Shown here: in pieces, positions 9,151 through 15,910 of the stretch
How the letters are laid out: every line of letters begins with the position of its first letter
Position numbering within the stretch: the first letter of the stretch is position 1
Assembly (NCBI GenBank): GCA_002452265.1
Contig: DKEW01000043.1
Span: 5,367 to 41,672 of the forward strand
Length of the DNA: 36,306 nucleotides
Direction of reading: 5' to 3'
DNA from: Pelobacter sp. UBA6812
GTDB taxonomy: Bacteria > Desulfobacterota > Desulfuromonadia > Desulfuromonadales > Syntrophotaleaceae
Notes under the pieces: model-generated
What the model was told of the DNA's origin: nothing
The model's input: the letters and a program-made list of their open reading frames with translations, nothing else
Databases searched by the model: none
Made by a program: the position numbers and the translations under genes

Positions 9151-11976
9151 CTACGAGTTGATCGCGACAAAGTTCTCTGAAAGATATTCAATAAAGTTTT
9201 CGGCCGGCATCGGGTGTCCGAAATAATAACCCTGCATGACCTGACATTTTCGGGCTCGTAAAAATTCAAGTTGGGCGGCCGTTTCAACCCCTTCAGCCAC
9301 GATATCGAGTCCCAGCCCATGCGCCATGGCGATAATAGTCTCGACGATGGCGGCATCCTCAGGATCTCGCCCAATATCCAATACAAATTCCTGCGCAATC
9401 TTAATGCGGTCAATGGGAAATGTTTTTAGATAGCTCAAGGAAGAATACCCGGTACCGAAGTCATCAATAGCGATTCCCACACCAAGGTCACGCAGCGCAC
9501 GGAGAGTTTCTACTGCCGCATCCGCATCTGCCATAAGCAAACTCTCGGTCAACTCCAGCTCAAGATACCTTGGATCCAGCTCCGTATCACGTAACACCTG
9601 AGCCACCTGATCATAAAAGTCAGGTTGCTGAAACTGCCGGGCAGACAGATTGACGGCAACACGCATCGGAGGATAACCCGCCTGCTGCCAGGCCTTATTC
9701 TGTGCGCATGCTGTACGCAATACCCAATGCCCGATGGGAAGAATCAAACCGCTGTCCTCTGCCACCGGGATGAATTGACCGGGAGAAATCATACCCTTGT
9801 CAGCGTGACGCCAACGCAGCAAAGCCTCGGACCCCAGGACGCGACCACTAGTCTGATCAACCTGGGGTTGAAATGCCAAGAAAAACTCTTCGCGTGCCAA
9901 GGCCTGCCTTAAGCTGTGTTCGAGTTCGCTACGTTCCTGAACCCGCCGATTCATCTCCTCGGTAAAGGTACAGTAAGTATTACGCCCTTGTTCCTTGGCG
10001 GCATACATGGCCATATCTGCATGCTTGAGCAGTTTATCGCCATCCGACCCATGCTGAGGATAGACGGCCCCGCCAATGCTGGCCGTCACAAAAAAGTGCT
10101 GAGCATCCACTTCGCACGGCTCGGAAAAAGCCTGAAGAATGTCCCTGGCAACGACGTCGACCTCATTGGCACTGTGCAACCCCGGCAGCAGCACGATAAA
10201 TTTATCGCCATCCCACCTGACAACAGTCATCCCATCCTTGACAAGAGCGACCAACCTCTGCCCGATGAGTATGAGTACCCTATCTCCACAAGCGTGTCCG
10301 CAAGTGTCGTTGATGGCTTTAAGGTTATCTACCCCAATAAATAACAAAGCTGCCATGCGCCCGGAACGCTCGGCAGTACTCAAAACACGACGGCAGCGAT
10401 CTTCCAACAGGGCCCGGTTGGGCAGACCGGTCAAACTGTCATAATAAGCCAACTGTTTGATTTCCCGTTCAACCTGGCGCTGACTGGAAATATCGCGCAA
10501 AATGGCAAGAACAAAACGTTGCTGGCCGCAGTGGCCCACGGACAACCCCAATTCGATGGGAAACTCCCTGCCAGAACGATGCACAGCCAATAATTCAAGG
10601 GAGCGTCCGATCGCTTCAGACGGCTCACCGGTACCGAAAAAGCTGGCGATGTCCTGCCGGTGCTGCATGCGATAACCTTCCGGCATCAGCACATCCAGAG
10701 TACCACCAAGCATCTCGTCACGGTTCCAGCCAAACAATGCCTCCGCAGCGGGATTGAACAGGGTAACGAGGCCTCTCTGGTTAATGGCGATCACTGCATC
10801 GTGCGTTGCATCAATGACAGTTTTAAATTGAGCTTCTTTTAGAAGTAACTTTTTTTGTCCCGAGCGCAGACCGCCAATTGTGCGCCGGAACAACCACATT
10901 CCGACCAATTGCAAGCACGCGAAGCCGAAAAAGGCCATAATCAAAGAACGGTGACGCAGCCACACCGACTGAGGTCGATGCAAGAAATGGCTACCTTGAG
11001 GAAGATCTATCGGCTTCAGTCCATAGCGGTCCATCTGCTCATATTGGAACAGGTAGGGATTGGACGTATGTTCCAAAACGTGGTCATTCGCGCTGACTGT
11101 TTCGTTGAGCAACTGCTCTCGAGCAAGGTACCCCGCCCGCAGCCCCTGCTCCCGCCCACGATTAACCGCCCCCCCAAGGACGCCAGACGTCAAATAATTG
11201 TCTTTCATGGCCAAAATAATGAACTCTCCAGCGTGCCCTAAGCGATTGAGAGTCTCGGGTATAGTCAACGGATCACCATGCGTGTTCCGAACCCTGGCCA
11301 AAGAATTAACAACCCACAATTTAGGTTGAGAGCGGTTTAGCTGCGCTTCAAGTTCTTCCACATAAGGGCTCTGAATAAAACCAATGTCCATTTGCGGAAA
11401 AAACCTCTGCACTTCTTTTTCTATTCTCTCCCTGATGCCATGGGCGGTCACAGAGTCATCACCAACGAAATATAAGGTTCCCAATTCCGGAACCAGGCGC
11501 ATGGCAAGTGCCACCGTACCTGAGATATCCTGCGATTCGAAGATGCCGTAAAAAAACTCGTGATCCAGACGACTGTCCAATTCAAGGTCGCTGAGACCGC
11601 TATATATTACAGGTGTCTGAGGGAACAGAAGACGAGCATATCGTTGAAGAAATTCAACCGCGTTATCGTCCGTAGCGTAAATCAGATCGGGAGTAAAGCT
11701 TGTATATTTTTGTTTGAGGTAGGTATAAAAGTGCTGAAGGTAGGGAGAATCGCACTCCCGAGTGCTGGCTTCAAGGTACTCAACTCGATAAGATATTTTC
11801 TCTGCAACGGCACTGGCACCAAGAGCGTCGAGAAACCCCTGCTGCTGATCCTCGGTCCAGACAAATCCGGCGTGGTAAGAATGAAGAATCAGAACCTTGA
11901 GGTCCTGAGCCCTGCTAAGCCCTGGCAAAAGCAGAGATAATACACAAACAAAAAGAAAAGCCTTGCGGCAGATCAT
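9151..11976 (-). CDS. Periplasmic sensor-PAS-GGDEF-EAL protein, degenerate GGDEF, probable c-di-GMP phosphodiesterase
   Basis: 941-aa membrane protein. Residues 1-23 are a signal peptide ending in SRAQ. A periplasmic domain of about 300 residues resembles the ABC-type sugar/peptide binding fold used as a sensor (LKVLILHSYHAGFVWTEDQ). One membrane helix lies around 341-362, then a PAS domain (FKTVIDATHDAVIAINQRG), GGDEF and EAL. The GGDEF active site reads RWDGDKF instead of RxGGDEF (near residue 589), so cyclase activity is unlikely. The EAL domain keeps SEALLRW (near 717), VNLSARQF, ELELTES, IDDFGTGYSS, AEGVET and QGYYFG, so it should hydrolyse c-di-GMP. One departure is KIAQEF where KID is usual. 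It is transcribed alone and is convergent with the NfnA-like gene. Confidence 0.9.
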   Translation of the reverse strand: MICRKAFLFVCVLSLLLPGLSRAQDLKVLILHSYHAGFVWTEDQQQGFLDALGASAVAEKISYRVEYLEASTRECDSPYLQHFYTYLKQKYTSFTPDLIYATDDNAVEFLQRYARLLFPQTPVIYSGLSDLELDSRLDHEFFYGIFESQDISGTVALAMRLVPELGTLYFVGDDSVTAHGIRERIEKEVQRFFPQMDIGFIQSPYVEELEAQLNRSQPKLWVVNSLARVRNTHGDPLTIPETLNRLGHAGEFIILAMKDNYLTSGVLGGAVNRGREQGLRAGYLAREQLLNETVSANDHVLEHTSNPYLFQYEQMDRYGLKPIDLPQGSHFLHRPQSVWLRHRSLIMAFFGFACLQLVGMWLFRRTIGGLRSGQKKLLLKEAQFKTVIDATHDAVIAINQRGLVTLFNPAAEALFGWNRDEMLGGTLDVLMPEGYRMQHRQDIASFFGTGEPSEAIGRSLELLAVHRSGREFPIELGLSVGHCGQQRFVLAILRDISSQRQVEREIKQLAYYDSLTGLPNRALLEDRCRRVLSTAERSGRMAALLFIGVDNLKAINDTCGHACGDRVLILIGQRLVALVKDGMTVVRWDGDKFIVLLPGLHSANEVDVVARDILQAFSEPCEVDAQHFFVTASIGGAVYPQHGSDGDKLLKHADMAMYAAKEQGRNTYCTFTEEMNRRVQERSELEHSLRQALAREEFFLAFQPQVDQTSGRVLGSEALLRWRHADKGMISPGQFIPVAEDSGLILPIGHWVLRTACAQNKAWQQAGYPPMRVAVNLSARQFQQPDFYDQVAQVLRDTELDPRYLELELTESLLMADADAAVETLRALRDLGVGIAIDDFGTGYSSLSYLKTFPIDRIKIAQEFVLDIGRDPEDAAIVETIIAMAHGLGLDIVAEGVETAAQLEFLRARKCQVMQGYYFGHPMPAENFIEYLSENFVAINS

Positions 11977-11995
11977 GCGACCACTCCCAGAACCT

Positions 11996-12024
11996 ATTAT
12001 TTACACTTGAATAAAGCTAAACAA
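11996..12024 (-). promoter_or_regulatory. Candidate promoter of the sensor-EAL gene
   Basis: Minus-strand TTGTTT (12019-12024) and AATAAT (11996-12001) are spaced 17 bp apart and lie about 20 bp before the ATG at 11974-11976. The match is moderate and the leader would be short. Confidence 0.35.
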
Positions 12025-12224
12025 GGCAGCCTTCAAATCTCACAGAGACATTCGACGTCAAAAAAACGGACAACGCCCCAATTAGAATGCAGGGCACCCT
12101 TGAACTTGCAATGTCTGCACCACTTTATACGCTTATTTTTAAAGATTGTCACGCAAACCTGACGTATATAAGACAGTTTTACAAACAAAACGATACCCTA
12201 CCCTACGAATAGTGCGCCACACTT

Positions 12225-12257
12225 ATAAAACAAAAAGCCGCAACCCGAAGGCGCGGC
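12225..12257 (-). terminator. Terminator of the tungstate/molybdate gene run
   Basis: On the minus strand GCCGC pairs with GCGGC (12237-12257) around a TTCG tetraloop extended by G/C pairs, followed by TTTTTGTTTT. It lies about 75 nt past the stop of the 61-aa gene and would close the MOT1-small gene transcript. Confidence 0.75.
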
Positions 12258-12331
12258 AGCATAGTTAAACAGGGTAATTGCATTCAATCTTTACAAAACC
12301 GTTACATACCGGTTATCGATCACAGTCCCTT

Positions 12332-12517
12332 TCAATCAGGGCGGCGTTCGGATAACCTGGCTCCGGCTGATACGGGCACCATAGGGACTCCGTTACAGGC
12401 CAGATCCGCGTCGCACGCAGTCCAACAAACATCCCCCTTGCAGACCTTGGTCACGGTCAACTCTACGTCATATTCACCTGCTTTACCAACTAATACATCA
12501 CCATCTTGTACCCGCAT
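12332..12517 (-). CDS. 61-aa cysteine-containing protein, unknown
   Basis: I do not recognise this protein. From the ATG at 12515-12517 (AAAGGAG-type ribosome site 8 nt upstream) it reads MRVQDGDVLVGKAGEYDVELTV and so on for 61 residues. No signal peptide or membrane helix is evident. Four Cys fall within 16 residues in the order C-x4-C-x3-C-x5-C (VCKGDVCWTACDADLAC), flanked by acidic residues, which could bind a metal or form a redox pair. It lies 91 nt downstream of the MOT1 permease gene on the same strand and is followed by a terminator, so it probably belongs to the tungstate/molybdate transcript. The clear ribosome site and the flanking structure support it as real. Confidence 0.65.
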   Translation of the reverse strand: MRVQDGDVLVGKAGEYDVELTVTKVCKGDVCWTACDADLACNGVPMVPVSAGARLSERRPD

Positions 12518-12608
12518 GTCCTTTCTCCTTTCCGTTGAGTACCTATGACCGAACCCTACCTTACCATTATATCGTCGGCACCCATGATGGCAAGGATCCC
12601 CCCTCCAT

Positions 12609-13736
12609 TCATGACATCGAGTCTTTTGCACGCAGTATATTCCATCCGTGGTGCACCACCATACCAACAAGAAAACCATACGCCATATTCATCCCCAGAG
12701 AGACAATCACGGTGAGAGCGGTTGGAAACAATTGCCAGTCCCACGACACCTCCCTTACCGACTTTGTTAACTCAAGACCAACCAGCAACATCATGGCTCC
12801 CACGATAGCCAATGGAAACGCGGCAAACAAACCGGCAATCGAGCCGGCCAAGAACAATCCAAGACCGATTTCAATTACCCCCTCGATGATATTGGTTCCA
12901 CCTGTACGCGCCCCAAAATAGTATTGCCCGGCCAGCCCGCCTGCGCCGTGGCACATGGGCATGCCGCCGAAAAACGGTACGATCAAATTAATGACACCCA
13001 TGTTCAGGGCAAGTTTTTTCTCGGATACAGGCCGGTCCGGCCAATATCCGCGAATCAATACCGCCGTGGCGATCACTGCATTGGTCGCGGTCAGTGGTAA
13101 CTGGGAAAAACCGGCGCGCAGCATGGCCTGCCACGCCTCGGCCATATCGAAGGAATACCATCCCGGCCAGGCAAAATGGGGGGCTGGCATCCCTTGGAAC
13201 AGCCCTTTAACATAGATGACCACCACCCCCATAAGCACCAGCACCACCGCCGCAGGGGCAAAGCGATTTTGCCGTAACAACAACACCACTCCGATCGATA
13301 CAATGCCCAACACCCAACCCTGCCAACCCGTGGCGGAGATCATCTGCAACGCTTGAACGGCAAGCATGATACCGAGAGCCACCTGGATACCGCGTATCAC
13401 AGATTCAGGCGTAATGCGGGCGACCAGACTCATCAGTCCCGTGATAGACATGATCATCCAGGTCACCCCCATGGCAAACGCCGAAGCATACACCATGGAA
13501 GGCGGCCATTGCTCAGCAATCGCCACGACCGCCAAAACCTTCATCGGTTCGATGGGCATCGGTAAGCGGTAAACCAGGCCGGTGGCCACATTGGCGAGCC
13601 CCATCATTATCAACAAGCCTGCGGGATTCAGTTTGCACACCACTATGTAGCCGATAGCCAGGGGAAACAGGGTGCCAAAATCCCCCATAGCCCCCCCCAA
13701 TTCACGCATATTGAATTCAAAATTGCCGATTTTCAC
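12609..13736 (-). CDS. MOT1-type molybdate/tungstate permease
   Basis: 375-aa polytopic inner-membrane protein with about ten hydrophobic helices. Two family signatures are present: GGAMGDFGTLFPLAIGY near the N-terminus with LPMPIEPMKVLAVVAIAE after it, and MPMCHGAGGLAGQYYFGART in the second half. These match the MOT1 (SulP-related) molybdate transporters of plants and the bacterial proteins annotated as putative sulfate/molybdate transporters. Here tupA is immediately upstream, so tungstate or molybdate is the likely substrate. Start is a GTG at 13734-13736 with GAGGGG just upstream. A strong terminator separates it from tupA, so it either has its own promoter or depends on read-through. Specificity is not provable from sequence. 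Confidence 0.82.
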   Translation of the reverse strand: MKIGNFEFNMRELGGAMGDFGTLFPLAIGYIVVCKLNPAGLLIMMGLANVATGLVYRLPMPIEPMKVLAVVAIAEQWPPSMVYASAFAMGVTWMIMSITGLMSLVARITPESVIRGIQVALGIMLAVQALQMISATGWQGWVLGIVSIGVVLLLRQNRFAPAAVVLVLMGVVVIYVKGLFQGMPAPHFAWPGWYSFDMAEAWQAMLRAGFSQLPLTATNAVIATAVLIRGYWPDRPVSEKKLALNMGVINLIVPFFGGMPMCHGAGGLAGQYYFGARTGGTNIIEGVIEIGLGLFLAGSIAGLFAAFPLAIVGAMMLLVGLELTKSVREVSWDWQLFPTALTVIVSLGMNMAYGFLVGMVVHHGWNILRAKDSMS

Positions 13737-13781
13737 AAGCCCCTCGCCGATGCTTGGAAATGGATTTAAAGATTACCCATG

Positions 13782-13817
13782 AAAAAAACGCCCTGCCAGA
13801 ATAACCGACAGGGCGTT
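13782..13817 (-). terminator. Rho-independent terminator behind tupA
   Basis: A 9-bp perfect stem AACGCCCTG / CAGGGCGTT (13787-13795 with 13809-13817) encloses a 13-nt loop and is followed on the minus strand by seven T. It starts about 20 nt after the tupA stop, so tupA can be transcribed alone. Confidence 0.88.
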
Positions 13818-13837
13818 AATATTACAATCAGCACTGT

Positions 13838-14644
13838 TTATTCATAAACAAAAAACAGCTGCTGACCGTTTACTTTGAAGTCGGTGATGGCTTTCTGACC
13901 TTCGTTGGAGGTCAGGTAGGCAATAAAAGCCATGGCCAGGTCGTACTTGACATGGGGATGCAATTTGGGGTTAACGGCAATAACACCGTAGGGGTTAAAC
14001 AAGGATTTGTCGCCCTGATAAACAATGGGCAAGTTGACTTTGCTCTGGTAAGCGATGTAGGTGGCACGATCGGTAAGGGTATAGCCCTGGCGCTCGTTGG
14101 CCATGGTGATAACTTCGCCCATGCCTTGGCCAGCTTCCATATACCAGGCTCCTTTGGGTGCGACACCGGCTGACTTCCAAAGACTCTTTTCCATGGTATG
14201 GGTACCGGAATCGTCCCCACGGGAAACAAAGAAAGCTTTTGCATCGGCGATCTTCTTCATGGCTTCAGCGACTGATTTGGCTTTTTTGACACCGGCAGGA
14301 TCCTTGGCGGGACCGATAATCACGAAGTCGTTATACATGACATCACGACGGTTAACACCGAAGCCTGCAGCAACAAATGCATCCTCTTTGCTGCGGGCAT
14401 GCACCAGAGTCACATCGACATCGCCATTTTCAGCAATTTTGAGAGCTTTACCGGTACCGACGGCGATGACATCGACCTTGCAATCGTATTTTTGTTCGAA
14501 TGCGGGTAATATAGCCTTGAGCAAACCCGAGTTGTCGGTCGAAGTTGTGGTAGAAAGCTTCAGATGCTCGGCAGCCATAGCGCCGGTGCAAAAAACAGCC
14601 AGCAGCAGCAGACTACCACTAAGAATACGAAAAACTGATTTCAT
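13838..14644 (-). CDS. tupA: Tungstate ABC transporter substrate-binding protein TupA
   Basis: 268-aa periplasmic binding protein for tungstate oxyanion. Residues 1-24 are a Sec signal peptide ending AMAA. The mature protein starts with the TupA signature LKLSTTTSTDNSGLL (residues 28-42), whose Thr/Ser residues wrap the oxyanion, and continues with VDVIAVGTGKAL, GDVDVTLVHAR, DFVIIGPAKDP and SRGDDSGTHTMEKSLW, all typical of TupA. The ribosome site is GAGGAGG before the ATG. In most bacteria tupA is followed by tupB (permease) and tupC (ATPase). Here it is followed by a terminator and a MOT1 permease, with no ABC genes in the window. Upstream is an HTH-PBP regulator, and a ModE-like operator covers the promoter. 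Confidence 0.95.
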   Translation of the reverse strand: MKSVFRILSGSLLLLAVFCTGAMAAEHLKLSTTTSTDNSGLLKAILPAFEQKYDCKVDVIAVGTGKALKIAENGDVDVTLVHARSKEDAFVAAGFGVNRRDVMYNDFVIIGPAKDPAGVKKAKSVAEAMKKIADAKAFFVSRGDDSGTHTMEKSLWKSAGVAPKGAWYMEAGQGMGEVITMANERQGYTLTDRATYIAYQSKVNLPIVYQGDKSLFNPYGVIAVNPKLHPHVKYDLAMAFIAYLTSNEGQKAITDFKVNGQQLFFVYE

Positions 14645-14740
14645 GTTGTGCCTCCTCGATTTAGATGATGGTTTTCCCCTGAAACAACAACTATCGGTCC
14701 TTGGTTAAAAGAGAGTTTCCATGAAGGGAATTCTACTTTT

Positions 14741-14764
14741 CGTTATAACATATCAGTGACAACG
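14741..14764 (-). promoter_or_regulatory. ModE-like operator upstream of tupA
   Basis: A 24-bp imperfect inverted repeat has outer half-sites CGTTATAA (14741-14748) and TGACAACG (14757-14764). The E. coli ModE site has the same 24-bp length with CGTTATAT and ACATAACG. Eight of 12 positions are symmetric. It overlaps the proposed tupA -10 element, which would suit repression, and modE itself is encoded at 33921-34733. Confidence 0.6.
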
Positions 14765-14776
14765 TTTTAGAGTCAA
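14747..14776 (-). promoter_or_regulatory. Candidate tupA promoter
   Basis: On the minus strand TTGACT (14771-14776) and TATGTT (14747-14752, preceded by TGA as an extended -10) are 18 bp apart. The start would lie near 14740, leaving a leader of about 95 nt. The -10 lies inside the ModE-like site. Confidence 0.5.
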
Positions 14777-14887
14777 CGCCCTTTTTTGAGTAAATTACTT
14801 AAAAACATTTCAGGCGTAACTATCTGAGAGTATACGGTATTTGTAAAGATTGCGAGGCGGGAAAAGAGGCAAATTCAATAACCGCTA

Positions 14888-15802
14888 TCAACGGGACTCA
14901 CCGGGAAACAGCATGCGCCCGGAAAGACTTAATTCGTACCCCGGCAGACTGGCAGCCAGATTTTGAAAGGCGGGCTCGTGCAACATGCCCAGAAACTGCT
15001 GAATGGACTTATCGAAAAAACAGTCCTTGGGGATCAGAAGATCAAAACGCTCCCAACGCAATGGCAGAAAATCCAGTCCCAACAGGGCAGCCGCAGGCCG
15101 GATGCCCGGACCGATATCCGCCCGTCCGGTCAGAATTTCGAGACCGATATCGAGGTGGTGGGACACCTCATTGCCATAGCCTTTGATGCGAGCCGACTTG
15201 ATACCGGCTTCCTGCAACTGTTGATCGAAAATAATGCGGGTACTGGCACCGAGAGGTCGATTGACCACGGTCAGGTCCTTATCGGCGATGTCGCGGCAAC
15301 TGCGGATGCCGTGGGGGTTCCCTTTGGCTACGATCAGACCTTGTTCGCGCCTGCAAAAATTGACCACCGCCGGAAGCGCCTCGAGTTCACTGGCGGCAAA
15401 GGAAAAATTGTAATCTTTTTCGTTGTCTTCCGCCAGGTGGCTGGTTGCCATATGGCACATGCCCCCCCGCAGAGCCTTGAGCCCTCCGAGACTCCCGACA
15501 GCGCCAAACAACACGACATAGCCGACATTGAGCTGCATAAACAGCGACAGCGACCGATCAAGAAGAATGTCATCGCTACCTGCGATCATCAACAATCCGT
15601 TCTTGTGGGGCAACTCGGCCGCCCCGGTCGGATAATTGATGGTCATGCTCTCGACCCACTGCTCCACCAGATGAGCTGGGAACAGCCATTTACCGGTAAT
15701 CTTGGTCGCAGGCAAACCTTTTTCTGTGATCAACGTGTAAACCATCTTTTCGTTGACACTGAGGCGTTGCGCAACTTCTTTGGTGGACAGCAATTTTTCC
15801 AT
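14888..15802 (-). CDS. HTH (excisionase-type) regulator with oxyanion-binding PBP-like domain
   Basis: 304-aa one-component regulator. Residues 1-52 are a MerR/excisionase-type helix-turn-helix (LLSTKEVAQRLSVNEKMVYTLI, then KWLFPAHLVEQWV). Residues from about 68 on form a periplasmic-binding-protein-like domain related to TupA/ModA and COG1910 (LLMIAGSDDILLDRSLSLF, VAKGNPHGIRSCRDI, NRPLGASTRIIFDQQL, GRADIGPGIRPAA), but without signal peptide, so it should sense its ligand in the cytoplasm. Its position directly upstream of tupA on the same strand suggests tungstate or molybdate as ligand. Start chosen is the ATG at 15800-15802 (GGGAG about 9 nt upstream); a GTG 36 nt further up has no ribosome site. 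The gap to tupA is 243 nt and has its own promoter. Confidence 0.85.
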   Translation of the reverse strand: MEKLLSTKEVAQRLSVNEKMVYTLITEKGLPATKITGKWLFPAHLVEQWVESMTINYPTGAAELPHKNGLLMIAGSDDILLDRSLSLFMQLNVGYVVLFGAVGSLGGLKALRGGMCHMATSHLAEDNEKDYNFSFAASELEALPAVVNFCRREQGLIVAKGNPHGIRSCRDIADKDLTVVNRPLGASTRIIFDQQLQEAGIKSARIKGYGNEVSHHLDIGLEILTGRADIGPGIRPAAALLGLDFLPLRWERFDLLIPKDCFFDKSIQQFLGMLHEPAFQNLAASLPGYELSLSGRMLFPGESR

Positions 15803-15876
15803 CAATGGGTGCTCCCAAGCACTTTTTATTACTATCACGCCGAAAGAGCGTCATAAACAAACCAACGGTACCACAC

Positions 15877-15892
15877 TTTGTCTCAAGACAAA
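15877..15892. repeat. Inverted repeat upstream of the HTH-PBP gene (candidate operator)
   Basis: TTTGTCTCAAGACAAA has arms TTTGTCT and AGACAAA, seven paired positions out of eight. It lies in the 108-bp gap between the M16 protease stop and the regulator start, about 75 bp upstream of the regulator ATG. It could be a regulator binding site or a weak RNA hairpin; there is no U tract. Confidence 0.35.
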
Positions 15893-15910
15893 AGCCTGCT
15901 TACGGGTCTT

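Larger units (their letters stand above)
11977..12331. other. Intergenic region upstream of the sensor-EAL gene
   Basis: 355 bp, AT-rich. It holds the promoter side of the minus-strand sensor-EAL gene (candidate elements 11996-12024) and the terminator of the small Cys-containing gene (12225-12257). No further gene, tRNA or repeat was recognised between 12025 and 12224. Confidence 0.5.
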
